Positions 35,369 through 52,496 of a stretch of DNA of 64,000 nucleotides are shown one piece after another (the stretch's first letter is position 1; each line of letters begins with the position of its first letter). The DNA is from Streptomyces durmitorensis (GTDB lineage Bacteria > Actinomycetota > Actinomycetes > Streptomycetales > Streptomycetaceae). Both the position numbers and the translations under genes were made by a program. The stretch is from positions 9,651,410 to 9,715,409 of the forward strand of contig NZ_CP097289.1 of the NCBI RefSeq assembly GCF_023498005.1, written 5' to 3'. The notes beneath the pieces were generated by a model, which did no database searches, had not been told where the DNA came from, and was given only the letters and a program-made list of their open reading frames with translations.

Positions 35369-36211
35369 ATGTCGCTCCTCGATCCGCTGCGCGAGCGTGC
35401 CGGCTCCCTGCTGTTCGCACGGGTCGCGGGCCCGGACGGCCCGCGAAACCGCGAAAAGATCCATCTGTCTCCCGGGCCGCGGTGGTTCCCGCCCGACAGC
35501 CCGATCCGCCGCGTCCACGGCGACAGCTCGATGTTCATCGGCGGGCTCTCCGCGCTGCTCATGCAGTCGCTCCACCCGGTCGCCATGGCCGCGGTCGCCG
35601 GGCACTCCGGCTTCAGGGGCGACCCCTGGGGACGCCTCCAGCGGACCAGCACGTTCCTCGCCACCACGACCTACGGCACCGCGTCGAGCGCCGAAGCGGC
35701 CTGCGCACGCGTGCGAGGTGTCCACGAGCGGATCCGTGGATTCACGGACGAAGGAATCGCCTACCGCGCATCGGATCCCCACTTGCTGGAATGGGTGCAT
35801 GTGGCCGAGGCCGACAGTTTCTTGCGGGCGCATCAGAAGTACGGGGCGCGCCCCCTGAGCATTGCGGAGTGCGACACGTATGTGGCGCAGACGGCCCGTA
35901 TCGCCCAGGCTCTCGGCGTGCTCGAGCCTCCGCGATCCTTGTCCGCCCTTAAGGCTCGCATCGGGGACTACCGCAGCGAACTGGCCTGCACCCCGGCGGC
36001 GTTGGAAACCACCCGCTACCTCCTGCTACGGCCGCCCATACCCGTCGTGGCGCTGCCCTTCTACGGTGTGCTCGCGTCCAACGCCGTGGCCCTGCTGCCT
36101 CCGTGGGCATCTTCGGAATTGCGGTTCACCCGCTGCGAGCGGGTGGAGCAGTGGGCGGTGCGGCCGGCGGGCAGAGCGGCTACCGGTCTCATTCGATGGG
36201 CGATGAGGTAG
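35369..36211 (+). CDS. MpaB-type oxygenase (DUF2236 family)
   Basis: A 280-residue protein of the latex-clearing/MpaB oxygenase family (DUF2236), which is haem-associated and oxidises hydrophobic substrates in characterised members. Conserved parts are IRRVHGDSSMFIGGLSALLM, QSLHPVAMAAVAGHSGFRGD, LATTTYGTASSAEAAC and LLEWVHVAEADSFLRAHQKY. The ATG at 35369 gives the family-typical MSLLDPLRERAGSLLFARV. The C-terminus GRAATGLIRWAMR is close to the family end. It is flanked by broken genes on the right. Substrate unknown. Confidence 0.85.
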   Translation: MSLLDPLRERAGSLLFARVAGPDGPRNREKIHLSPGPRWFPPDSPIRRVHGDSSMFIGGLSALLMQSLHPVAMAAVAGHSGFRGDPWGRLQRTSTFLATTTYGTASSAEAACARVRGVHERIRGFTDEGIAYRASDPHLLEWVHVAEADSFLRAHQKYGARPLSIAECDTYVAQTARIAQALGVLEPPRSLSALKARIGDYRSELACTPAALETTRYLLLRPPIPVVALPFYGVLASNAVALLPPWASSELRFTRCERVEQWAVRPAGRAATGLIRWAMR

Positions 36212-36224
36212 CGCCGTTGTTCGT

Positions 36225-36656
36225 CCGGGACCGGGCTGGTGTCGGCGAGCAGGTCAGACTCGCTGGCCCGGCTATGCCGCAGCTCTTCCAGGTTGGTGAT
36301 GAGCTGCTGGCGGGTGCGCACCAGCACGCCCAAGGCCAGAGGGGGCCCGATGCTTCTGCCGAAGTTCAGCAGGATCATCGGGATGCTGTCCACCGTGGAC
36401 CAGTCCGCTGCGTCGGGCGACCAGGGAATTTGCAGACCGTCGCGAACAGGACGCTGGCGAGAATCAGGATCCACCGACGTGTGCAGGTAGTTGCGAGGTT
36501 GCAGAGCGCCACGCCTGGCGCCCACACCACCCATGTGTAGGCATGGCACGGCATGGTGGCGAAGAACGTGATCAAGGGGAAGCGTCTGCGCAGGAGCAGG
36601 ACGGGTGCCGTACCCGCCGCAACGCCAAAGCTGGTAGCTGTGTTTTCGGTGTCCAT
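36225..36656 (-). pseudogene. Sensor histidine kinase, N-terminal membrane fragment
   Basis: The minus strand from 36656 encodes the membrane part of a Streptomyces two-component kinase (LLLRRRFPLITFFATMPCHA, then ALCNLATTCTRRWILILASV). It shifts frame near 36440 and continues as NFGRSIGPPLALGVLVRTRQ and QLITNLEELRHSRASESDLL, the linker that precedes the His-box. The sequence then degenerates and no His-box, ATPase domain or response regulator follows. Confidence 0.65.
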
Positions 36657-36746
36657 AATCAGGGGCTCGAGCAGAGCGATGATCAGGCAGTGCCAGCATG
36701 GCAGCTGATCGCCAGAAGCGGTGCCGGCCCACCGGCCATGACCGCC

Positions 36747-37160
36747 TCAGGTGAAGTCTGCTGCTGTGATGCCGTCGGGATGTCCAGATGGCCACTGCAC
36801 CAACTCGATCCGGTATCCGTCCGGGTCCGTGAGCCACGACGTCTTCGGGCCGTGAGAGCCGCCCGGGTACTGAAGGGGTTCGGGTCCCAGGCCGGCTTCG
36901 GTCAGGGTCTTCAGGGTGGTCGCGAGCGCTTCCACCTGGATCGCGAGGTGGTCGAAACCGCTGCCCACATCGACCGGTCCGTTGCCGGGGCGGTGGACCA
37001 GTTCGAGCGAGGCCGACGGTTCGCCGGGGAACCTGAGGACCACGAGGCGAGCCCCGTCGCCGACCTCGACCCTGCCCAGTTCGACGTGGCCCAGGGCGGT
37101 GTAGAAGCCGAGCGAGCGGTTCAGCTCGGTCACGCGGTAGGAGACGAAGAGCGTCTTCAT
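36747..37160 (-). CDS. VOC-family protein (glyoxalase/dioxygenase fold)
   Basis: A 137-residue vicinal-oxygen-chelate protein: N-terminal betaalphabetabetabeta (TLFVSYRVTELNRSLGFYTA) and C-terminal half with FDHLAIQVEALATTLKTL and WLTDPDGYRIELVQW. The metal-ligand positions typical of lactoylglutathione lyase (HL...E near the ends) are present, so an isomerase/lyase or resistance role is possible. The ATG at 37158-37160 overlaps the stop of the upstream reductase-like gene (ATGA), so the two are co-translated. Confidence 0.85.
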   Translation of the reverse strand: MKTLFVSYRVTELNRSLGFYTALGHVELGRVEVGDGARLVVLRFPGEPSASLELVHRPGNGPVDVGSGFDHLAIQVEALATTLKTLTEAGLGPEPLQYPGGSHGPKTSWLTDPDGYRIELVQWPSGHPDGITAADFT

Positions 37161-37741
37161 GCTGCCTCCTCGGGTCGGCACACGCGGTAGCGGAGGTGCG
37201 TGACGTCTCGGTCCTCGAGTCGTCGGACGAGGTCGAGTTCGATGTGATCACCACCGAGGTGGTCGAACAGCCGTCGGCCGTCCCCGAGGAGGACCGGAAT
37301 CAGGTGGATCTCCATCTCGTCGACCTGCCCGGTTCGGAGAAGCGCTTGGGCCGCCCCGGCCCGTGCACCATGACCGGCCGGTCGCCTGCCGCTGCGCGAG
37401 CTTGACGGGCGCAACTCGACATCGGTGACGAATCGCGCGTGACCGGGTGGCACGTCCTCGTCATACACCTGGTGGGTGAGGACGAAGATCGGCACGCCGT
37501 CGTGGTGGTCGCCCTGCCAGCGCCCGGCGAGTTCGAAAGTGCGACGGCCGGAGATCACCGCGCCGGTCGCCGGCGCCTCGCGATAGACCTGTCCACTGGG
37601 ACCGTTGGACTCCCGGTCGTCGAGCCAGTTGAAAAGACGTCCACCGGCGCGTCCGAGCTCCTGGCCAGGCTGGTCGTCCGGGCCGGCGATATAGCCGTCG
37701 AGCGACACTGCAGTGGCCGCCTTATAACCGCAGGTCAGCAC
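37157..37741 (-). CDS. RibD C-terminal/dihydrofolate reductase-like protein, possibly defective
   Basis: A 194-codon frame of the RibD_C/DHFR-like reductase family. The N-terminus AATAVSLDGYIAGPDDQPGQ, middle AVISGRRTFELAGRWQGDHH and end DEMEIHLIPVLLGDGRRLFD match the family. The start is a GTG at 37741 with a poor ribosome-binding site. Between FVTDVE and AQALL the expected helix is replaced by Ser/Arg-rich residues (RPSSSRSGRRPAG), which is what a pair of compensating frameshifts would produce, so activity is doubtful. It is coupled to the VOC gene by an ATGA overlap. Confidence 0.65.
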   Translation of the reverse strand: MLTCGYKAATAVSLDGYIAGPDDQPGQELGRAGGRLFNWLDDRESNGPSGQVYREAPATGAVISGRRTFELAGRWQGDHHDGVPIFVLTHQVYDEDVPPGHARFVTDVELRPSSSRSGRRPAGHGARAGAAQALLRTGQVDEMEIHLIPVLLGDGRRLFDHLGGDHIELDLVRRLEDRDVTHLRYRVCRPEEAA

Positions 37742-37746
37742 CTGAA

Positions 37747-37774
37747 CATGCCCCGGCCTTCGGGCCGGGGCATG
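37747..37774 (-). terminator. Strong terminator with a TTCG tetraloop
   Basis: A perfect 12-bp stem (CATGCCCCGGCC at 37747-37758, complement at 37763-37774) closed by a TTCG loop. It lies 14 bp after the phoD stop on the minus strand, so it ends the phoD operon and insulates the reductase gene. Confidence 0.85.
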
Positions 37775-37787
37775 TCGGTGCCTGATG

Positions 37788-39353
37788 TCAGTCCCTGCGG
37801 TACTGCGCGGGTGACCCCTTGGTGTCCTCGTCCTCGTAGGACCCGGCCTTGCCCCGGTCCACATGGAATGTCGTCAGCGTGCTGACGGGCGAGTGCGGGT
37901 CCCTGCGGTCACTGATGACCCGCATGTGCGCGCTGAACCGCTCCGGCGTCACCTCGTACACGTCGTAGCCGTATCGGTTGCCCTCGAAGTACTTCAGGTG
38001 CGGATTGGCCTGGCCCATCAGAGGGCCGTTGGCCGCGTTCCAGTCCGCGGAGTACGCGCCGGACGTCACCGAGTGCGCGGTGAACTCCGTACCCACCAAG
38101 GGGGAGTCCGGCTCGTCGAAGTCGGTACGGATGTCGTCGACGAACGCCGAGTGCCAGTCACCGGTGATGACGACCAGGTCCTCCAGACCGCTGTCGTGCA
38201 CGTGCCCGAGGACCTCCTTGCGCTCGGCGAGGAATCCGTCCCACTGGTCGGTGAACATGTACGAGCCGCCAGGACGGCCCCGGAGCTGGCTCAGCATGAT
38301 CGAGTTGGCCCATATGTGCCAGGCGTCGGGGGCGCGGTCGACGGTCTTCTTCAGCCACGCCTTCTGCTCGGTGCCCAGGATGGTGCCGTCGGGGAGGTTC
38401 TGCGCCGAGCGGTACGAGCGCAGGTCGAGCACGGCGAGCTCCAACAGGTCGCCCCAGCGCCGCACTCGGTGGATCTCCGGGTCGGGCAGTGCGGACCCGC
38501 CGAAGGAGTCGCGGTGCGGCATGTGCTCGAACCACGCCTGGTACGCGGCCGCGCGGCGCCGCATGAACGCGGCGTCGCCGCCGGTGCCGCTGTAGTCATT
38601 GACGACCTCGTGGTCGTCCCAGGTCAGGAACCACGGATGGGCGGCGTGCGCTTCGCGCAGCGACTTGTCGCCCTTGTACAGGGCGTGCCGCTTGCGGTAG
38701 TCGGCGAGTGTGAGGATCTCCGGTCCGTCGTGGTCCCGCACATGATTCTCGGGTACGCCGCCGACCTGGCCGTGCTCGTAGATGTAGTCGCCGAGGTGCA
38801 TGACGAAGTCGACGTTCTCGCGAGCGATGCCACGATGGGCGGCGTAGAAACCGTCGTGGAACGCCTGGCAGTTGGCGGCGGCGAAGGTGACCTTGGAGAC
38901 GCGGCCGCTCGGCGCCGTCTTCGTACGGCCGACCCGGCTGGTCCTTCCGAGTGCCTTGAACGCGTACCAGTAGTGCTTACCCGGAGCGAGGCCGCTCACC
39001 GGGACGTGGATGCTGTGGCCGAGCGTCGCCGACGCGGGTGCCGTGCCCCGGGCGACGACGCGGCGCAGCCGGGCGTCCTTGGCGACGACCCACTCGACCT
39101 CCACGACCTCGGGAAGTCTCTGCTCGGCGGCGAGCGGTTCGGGGGCGAGTCTGGTCCACAGCACGACGGAGTGCGGCTGCGGATCACCGGAGGCGACGCC
39201 GAGCGTGAAGGGCGCGCGGTCGTACTCGGCACCCAGGTTCTCGGCGGCCTCGCGGGCCTGAGCCGGGGTGAGGCCTGTGGCGAGCGGCCAGGCGAGACCG
39301 AGCGCTCCGGCGGCCGCGGCGGACTTGAGCAGGTCACGTCGGTTGACGGTCAT
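37788..39353 (-). CDS. phoD: Alkaline phosphatase PhoD, Tat-exported
   Basis: A 521-residue PhoD-family phosphomonoesterase/diesterase. The N-terminus MTVNRRDLLKSAAAAGALGL has a twin-arginine motif (N-R-R-D-L-L-K), so it is exported folded. A PhoD_N beta domain (about 45-145) precedes the metallophosphatase domain. That domain has AAANCQAFHDGFYAAHRGIA, MHLGDYIYEHGQ (metal-binding Asp/Tyr), LTWDDHEVVNDYSG and ITGDWHSAFVDDI, the Fe/Ca-site ligands known for PhoD. It releases phosphate from organic esters outside the cell. The ATG overlaps the stop of the upstream gene (39350-39353). In Streptomyces phoD is usually under PhoP control; I did not find a clear PHO box. Confidence 0.93.
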   Translation of the reverse strand: MTVNRRDLLKSAAAAGALGLAWPLATGLTPAQAREAAENLGAEYDRAPFTLGVASGDPQPHSVVLWTRLAPEPLAAEQRLPEVVEVEWVVAKDARLRRVVARGTAPASATLGHSIHVPVSGLAPGKHYWYAFKALGRTSRVGRTKTAPSGRVSKVTFAAANCQAFHDGFYAAHRGIARENVDFVMHLGDYIYEHGQVGGVPENHVRDHDGPEILTLADYRKRHALYKGDKSLREAHAAHPWFLTWDDHEVVNDYSGTGGDAAFMRRRAAAYQAWFEHMPHRDSFGGSALPDPEIHRVRRWGDLLELAVLDLRSYRSAQNLPDGTILGTEQKAWLKKTVDRAPDAWHIWANSIMLSQLRGRPGGSYMFTDQWDGFLAERKEVLGHVHDSGLEDLVVITGDWHSAFVDDIRTDFDEPDSPLVGTEFTAHSVTSGAYSADWNAANGPLMGQANPHLKYFEGNRYGYDVYEVTPERFSAHMRVISDRRDPHSPVSTLTTFHVDRGKAGSYEDEDTKGSPAQYRRD

Positions 39354-39928
39354 CGGCGGCCTCCGGTGGCGCTGAGGGTGAGGGAAAGGGCATCCGCGTA
39401 GCCGTCGTTGGAGGTGCCGCTGCCGCTGCGCGTGAAGACGAGCAGGACGCGGGCCGAGCGGGCGGTGGGCGGCACGGCGGCCTCGGCCGTGCGCTCCAGG
39501 AGCCCGGTCTTACCCTGCCGGTCGGCCGCGCTGAGGGGGCCGAGGACGCTGAGAGCGACCGGGGTGCCCTTGGCGTCGCGGAACTCCACGGAGAGGCGCG
39601 CGCCGTCCTCCTGTCCGGCGAAGCCGCCGAGCCAGCCGGCCAGTGTGTAGCGGACCTTGCCCGCGTCGACGGCGCGGCGTCCAGTCGGGCCGCTCCTGGG
39701 CAGGTCGATGTCCTGTACCAGAGCTGTGCGCGGGCTGTTGCCGCCCGAGAAGAAGCGGCTGCCGCGGCGGGCCGGGCCGGGGTCCGACGCGGTCGGGTAG
39801 CCGCCGCCGAGACTGTAGGCGATGAGCGCCGGGGCTCCCTGGGCGACCTTCCAGCCGCGGACCTTCGAGACGGGGTCGGCACTGCCGCCGGACCCGCTCT
39901 CCGCGTCGCCGTTGACGACGAGATTCAC
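39350..39928 (-). CDS. Conserved protein coupled to phoD
   Basis: A 192-residue protein with a beta-sandwich, carbohydrate-binding-module look: MNLVVNGDAESGSGGSADPV, a middle YTLAGWLGGFAGQEDGARLS and the end GYADALSLTLSATGGRR. NLVxNGDAE...W at the N-terminus is typical of CBM-like domains that follow a signal peptide, but no signal peptide is present here. GTG start at 39926-39928, preceded by AGGAGG. The stop overlaps phoD by 4 bp, so it is the first gene of that operon and may help PhoD bind or be secreted. Confidence 0.75.
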   Translation of the reverse strand: MNLVVNGDAESGSGGSADPVSKVRGWKVAQGAPALIAYSLGGGYPTASDPGPARRGSRFFSGGNSPRTALVQDIDLPRSGPTGRRAVDAGKVRYTLAGWLGGFAGQEDGARLSVEFRDAKGTPVALSVLGPLSAADRQGKTGLLERTAEAAVPPTARSARVLLVFTRSGSGTSNDGYADALSLTLSATGGRR

Positions 39929-40456
39929 GCACGCCTCCTGTGATCGGTGAGTTGAGCGCGGTCAGCCCACCAGCCCCGCATGAACCAGGAGAAGCATTGC
40001 GGCGAATTCTGTTACGTCGTACATCGCTGAGCATGGCTGAATGTGCCCGGTTCGCCGGCTCGAGCACGCTCGCATCACCTATCTGGCGCTGCTCGCGTCC
40101 CTCCGCCTTCTCTCTTGTCGGTTCGTCAACCTCGTGCCCTCGGCCTCGACATCGACGGCGTCGTCCCGAGCGGGTCCATGCGGGATGGTCGGCTCACTCC
40201 GTGTCAGGGCGCGAGAGGCTGCTGCGGGGAGCGGAGTACGAGCAGCGGGATCTCGCTGGGGGCGAAGACACGGAACGGCGGGCCCCAGAACGCGGCTCGG
40301 CTTCGCGGCCTCAGCCGTGCAGCCGGACTACGACGGCCCCGGACCCGATCGAGTGGCGTTCACCCTCGACCTCTCCGCGGACCCGACGGCCAACCACTAA
40401 CGGGACGAAGCCCCCAGTGCGCCCGTTAACCGCAGCCCTGGGAGACCCCCTATCAC
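39929..40456. other. Gene-poor stretch upstream of the phoD operon
   Basis: Holds the promoter region of the minus-strand phoD operon (39930-40030, relatively AT-rich near 39990-40020). To its right, a plus-strand frame at about 40310-40400 (VQPDYDGPGPDRVAFTLDLS, ADPTANH and a stop) looks like the end of a lost gene. Nothing else is supportable. Confidence 0.4.
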
Positions 40457-41050
40457 ATGCGCGGCCACGCGCCTCGGTCGTACGCGGCCGTGCGCGAACT
40501 CGCCGAGCAGAAGGGCTTCGGCAGCTTCTCGGTGGTCTTCCCGATCGGCATCGACGCGGGCATCTGCGTCCTGCTGGCGCTCGACCTCCTGCTTACCTGG
40601 ATCCGTATCCCCTTCCCGCTGCTGCGCCAGACGGCGTGGCTCCTGACGGCGGCGACGATCGCCTTCAACGGCGCGGCGGCCTGGCCCGACCCGCTGGGCG
40701 TGGGCATGCACGCGGTCATCCCGATCCTGTTCGTGGTCGCCGTCGAGGCGGCGCGGCACGCGGTGGGCCGGATCGCGGACATCACGGCCGACAAGCACAT
40801 GGAGGGCGTGCGTCTGACGCGCTGGCTCCTGTCTCCCGTGCCCACGTTCAAGCTGTGGCGCCGGATGAAGCTGTGGGAGATCCGCTCCTACGAGCAGGTC
40901 ATCCAGCTGGAGCAGGACCGCCTCATCTACCAGGCCCGCCTCCAGGCCCGCTTCGGCCGCTCCTGGCGCCGCAAGGCCCCGGTGGAGTCCCTGATGCCGC
41001 TGCGCCTGGCGCGCTTCGGCGTACCGCTCGCCCAGACCGCCGGAAAGCGA
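40457..41050 (+). pseudogene. DUF2637 membrane protein, both ends lost
   Basis: A DUF2637 protein, common on Streptomyces integrative and conjugative elements. Conserved sequence runs from YAAVRELAEQKGFGSFSVVF through FPIGIDAGICVLLALDLLLT, WLLTAATIAFNGAAAWPDPL and ITADKHMEGVRLTRWLLSPV to PVESLMPLRLARFGVPLAQT. Three hydrophobic helices are visible. The expected first membrane helix before YAAVREL is missing. After about 41040 the frame passes a run of eight G and loses all similarity, although it stays open for 1.7 kb antisense to the SulP gene. The real protein would be longer. Confidence 0.65.
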
Positions 41051-41133
41051 TCGAACCGCCTTGTCGGCGCTGGGGGGGGCGGCGACACCAGGACACTCCG
41101 CGGTGCCCGGAACCTGAGCCCCGATCGCCGACC

Positions 41134-41188
41134 AGCGTCCCTCTCTCGGGCCCTGCCACGTCAGACAGGGGCCCGAGCGAGGGACGCT
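41134..41188 (-). terminator. Terminator of the carbonic anhydrase-SulP operon
   Basis: A 20-bp inverted repeat with one mismatch (AGCGTCCCTCTCTCGGGCCC at 41134-41153; matching arm 41169-41188) and a 15-base loop. It lies 22 bp beyond the SulP stop codon. Confidence 0.8.
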
Positions 41189-41209
41189 ACGCTCCCGCGA
41201 GAGGGTGCG

Positions 41210-42709
41210 TCAGCCGGACGTTGCCCGCTCCAACGGCAGCTCAGTGACCTTCACCGGCTCGGTCCCGGCCGCACTGTGCCGCGTCGACCAGTTCTCCAGC
41301 GCCGTCCCGCATGCGTGGTCGAGGTGGTGCAGGCCCGAGAGATCCAGCCGGATGGGACGGTCTTGAGGCAGCGCCTCCAGGTTGTCGAGGATCTTCGGCA
41401 GCCGCAGGAAGGTCGCATTGCCCGTCAGGCACGCCTCGATGGGGCCGGCGCCCTTGTCGGTGACCTCCAGCCTGATGTGCGAGGCCTGCCAGGCGGTCTT
41501 CGCCACGGACAGCGCCAGGCCGATCAGAACACCCTCGAACATGTTCACCGCGACGATCGCCACCGCGGTGACCACCAGGATCAGCGCCTCGCCCCGGTGC
41601 GCGCGCCACAGCGTCACTGTCGAACGCAGCGGGATGAGCTTCCACCCCGCATGGACGAGGATGCCCGCGAGGGCCGGGATCGGGATGAGCGCCAGTGCGA
41701 AGGGGAGCAACGCCGCGAACAGCAGCAGCCATACGCCATGAAGGACGCGCGAGGCCTTGGTCCGCGCGCCTGCCTGGACGTTGGCGGAGCTGCGCACGAT
41801 GACCGCGGTCATCGGCAGCGCGCCGAGGAACCCGCTCACGACGTTGCCTGTGCCCTGGGCGATGAGCTCCTTGTCGTACTCGGTGCGCGGCCCGTCGTGC
41901 AGCCGGTCCACGGCCGCCGCGCTGAACAGGCTCTCGGCCGACGCGATCAGGGTGAAGGCCAGAACTGTCCCGAGCATGCTCACGTCGGCGAGCCCACCGA
42001 TGGCGTCGAGCCCGGGCAGTTGAATGGAGCCGGCCAGCCCTTGCACCTCGACCGTGTCGACCGGCATGGCGAATGCCAGAGACGCCAGTGTGGCCAGCGC
42101 GACCGCGGCGAGCGCCGCCGGAACGGACCGTACGGGCCGCGGCAGCCGCTTCCACACCAGCATGACGGCGATGGTGCCCGCGCCGAGAGCGAGGGATGCG
42201 AGGGCAGTAGCGCTCCCGGCGGCATCGACCAGTGCCCGGGGCAGCCCGGAGATCTTACCCAGGCCGGAGGCCGGGGCCGTCATGCCGGCCGCCGCGTACA
42301 ACTGGCCCGCGATGATCACGAGTCCGATGCCGGCGAGCATGCCCTCGACGACCGAGACCGAGATGGCCCGGAACCAGCTCCCCAGCCTGAAGGCTCCCAT
42401 GGCCAGTTGGAGAAGGCCGGACGCGAGCACGATTATCCCGAGTGCGGGCAGCCCGAATTCCTGCACGGCCTCGAAGACCAGAACGGTCAGTCCGGCGGCA
42501 GGGCCCGAGACCTGGAAGCTGCTGCCACGCATCATGCCGGTGACCAGACCGCCCACGATGCCGGTGATCAGGCCCAGTTCGGCCGGCACACCGGAGGCCA
42601 CGGCGACGCCCACGCACAGCGGCAGGGCGACCAGGAACACGACGAGCGAGGCGGCGAAGTCCTGCCGCAGATGAGGGAATTTCGTCCGGTGGTCCACGGT
42701 CGCGCTCAC
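41210..42709 (-). CDS. SulP-family anion (likely bicarbonate) transporter
   Basis: A 499-residue SLC26/SulP membrane transporter. Helix 1 has the family signature FAASLVVFLVALPLCVGVAV, helix 3 has QVSGPAAGLTVLV and a later helix has ALPMTAVIVRSSANVQAGAR. Residues beyond about 410 form a short STAS-like domain (IEACLTGNATFLRLPKILDN). It would carry sulfate, bicarbonate or a related anion with Na+ or H+. Its stop-start overlap with a carbonic anhydrase (ATGA at 42706-42709) strongly suggests bicarbonate, as in SulP-carbonic anhydrase fusion proteins. Confidence 0.9.
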   Translation of the reverse strand: MSATVDHRTKFPHLRQDFAASLVVFLVALPLCVGVAVASGVPAELGLITGIVGGLVTGMMRGSSFQVSGPAAGLTVLVFEAVQEFGLPALGIIVLASGLLQLAMGAFRLGSWFRAISVSVVEGMLAGIGLVIIAGQLYAAAGMTAPASGLGKISGLPRALVDAAGSATALASLALGAGTIAVMLVWKRLPRPVRSVPAALAAVALATLASLAFAMPVDTVEVQGLAGSIQLPGLDAIGGLADVSMLGTVLAFTLIASAESLFSAAAVDRLHDGPRTEYDKELIAQGTGNVVSGFLGALPMTAVIVRSSANVQAGARTKASRVLHGVWLLLFAALLPFALALIPIPALAGILVHAGWKLIPLRSTVTLWRAHRGEALILVVTAVAIVAVNMFEGVLIGLALSVAKTAWQASHIRLEVTDKGAGPIEACLTGNATFLRLPKILDNLEALPQDRPIRLDLSGLHHLDHACGTALENWSTRHSAAGTEPVKVTELPLERATSG

Positions 42710-43296
42710 AGGGCCTGGAAGGTGTCGCCGTGCACGTCATGGGCCAGTACGGACCCCGTGTGCACTTCGTAGAACCAACCGTGCAGGCGGAGTTGGTTTT
42801 GCGCGAGGCGGCTTTCGACGTAAGGATGGGAACGAAGTCGCAACAGCTGTGTCAGCACGTGGTTCTGCACGGCCTGGGCGACGGCCGGGTCTCCCACCAC
42901 CCCGTCGGGCCGGGGCGTCGCGTGCGCGAGCCAGTCGCGCACCGCCGGGACGGAGGTCAGGTCGTCACCGCGTAGCAGCGCGCCCACCGCGCCGCAGTGC
43001 GAGTGGCCGCAGACGACGATGTCCTGGACTCCGAGCACCTCCACCGCGTACTCGATGGTGGCCGCCTCGCCCGTGGGCTGCTCGGAGGTGTACGGAGGGA
43101 CGATGTTGCCCGCGGTCCGCAGCTCGAAGAGCTCACCAGGACGGGCCCCAGTGATCAATGAGGGGACGACCCGGGAGTCGGAACAGGTGATGAACAGAAC
43201 CTGCGGGGACTGGCCCTCGGCCAGCCGGGCAAACTCCTCGGGTCGTGCCGCGGACTGTAGGTGGAAGGACCGGGCGTGATCGATGAGGGGCTGCAT
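42706..43296 (-). CDS. Beta-class carbonic anhydrase
   Basis: A 196-residue zinc enzyme interconverting CO2 and bicarbonate. The zinc ligands are in FITCSDSRVVPS (Cys, with the Asp/Arg dyad) and GHSHCGAVGALL (His and Cys). ATG at 43294-43296 is preceded by AGGAGGAA. A longer in-frame extension to 43407 lacks similarity and a ribosome-binding site and was rejected. It is coupled to the downstream SulP gene, so the pair likely supplies bicarbonate for carboxylation or adjusts pH. Confidence 0.92.
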   Translation of the reverse strand: MQPLIDHARSFHLQSAARPEEFARLAEGQSPQVLFITCSDSRVVPSLITGARPGELFELRTAGNIVPPYTSEQPTGEAATIEYAVEVLGVQDIVVCGHSHCGAVGALLRGDDLTSVPAVRDWLAHATPRPDGVVGDPAVAQAVQNHVLTQLLRLRSHPYVESRLAQNQLRLHGWFYEVHTGSVLAHDVHGDTFQAL

Positions 43297-43403
43297 ATCG
43301 GAAAGTTCCTCCTGGCACGCCAATTGACGGCGCGTCGGTTGGTGCGAGGCGGTGGGCTCGACAAGATCCACAGTGGCGGAGTGATCCTGAAGACAACCTG
43401 AAG

Positions 43404-43427
43404 CCACCTGAAGCCGTCTTCAGGTGG
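43404..43427 (-). terminator. Hairpin after the NRPS remnant
   Basis: A 10-bp perfect stem (CCACCTGAAG at 43404-43413, complement at 43418-43427) with a CCGT loop. It is downstream of the truncated NRPS and upstream of the carbonic anhydrase, so it may insulate the two. Three CCTGAAG copies occur within the surrounding 30 bases. Confidence 0.55.
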
Positions 43428-43482
43428 CCGGTGGCAGGGTGGGGGGCCGACTCACCGCTCGCCGTCCCCCCCCACCTCCCGC

Positions 43483-51771
<8,289 letters not shown>

Positions 51772-51783
51772 CAGTGGGGGCAA

Positions 51784-52496
51784 GACCAGTACGCCCCCTG
51801 CGCGGTAGCACAGCCGGGACTGGCGGCGGGAACATCCACTGACGATGCCGGACAGAGCGCCCTACGGGTCGATTTCTCCGGTCGCTCGGAAGCCCGCCTC
51901 AAGCTGGAGTCAAGTTCCGCTTATTGCCGGGATGGATCGAGACTCCCGTACGACGCGCTCTGCCGGGGAATCGCCCCCGACTTCGTCGGTCCCACCGATC
52001 TGGACCGTGCGCGTCGCGAGTGGCAGGTCCTGGATGGGCGCCGCTGTCTTCTGCCGATGGCGCGGCCGCGTCAGATGACCGGTGACGATCCCTCGCCGCG
52101 CACCAGGCCGGGTCGAGGGTCGGGCATCAGCCATGGCGAATGCCCTCGCGGGACCGGTCAGGAGGGCATTGCCGATGCGGTAGCGCCGTGCTCGTTCGTC
52201 CCGCTGGAGCAGAGGACCCGCGCCTTGCGGCCCAAGACGGCGCTGCACCGCCTTGATGCTGGTCAGCGTCCCGCCGGTGCGGGACGGCGGAATCGGGAGG
52301 GATGGGTGCTCGGCGAAGTGCTGCGGGATGGCGTCGTGCGACGCCGCGCCGCCCGGGTCGGTGATCCGGTGCAGCCCGACCGGGGATCGAATCGAGCGCG
52401 ACAGGTGGGCGGCGGGTGGGCAGACCACCGAGGTTCAAACAAGCGTATTAAACGAATGTCTTGTACGTGTGTATAGATCTGCTCTACGGTGAAGCC
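51784..52496. other. Gene-poor stretch upstream of the NRPS
   Basis: No supportable gene in about 700 bp. Frames on both strands are open but have no motif. An AT-richer run at 52435-52490 just before the hydrolase start is the likely promoter of that gene. Confidence 0.4.

Noticed and set aside
32899..35667. A 922-codon open frame extending crtE far upstream
   Set aside because: Only the part from 34179 matches a GGPP synthase; the upstream part is low-complexity and antisense to intact genes (membrane protein, MpaB).
39929..40030. PHO box upstream of the phoD operon
   Set aside because: Only weak GTTCA-like pieces at 11-base spacing were seen; not close enough to the GTTCACC direct repeat to report.
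40457..42772. A 771-codon frame reading through from the DUF2637 fragment
   Set aside because: Similarity ends at about 41040; the rest is the antisense shadow of the SulP gene, which has a full family match.
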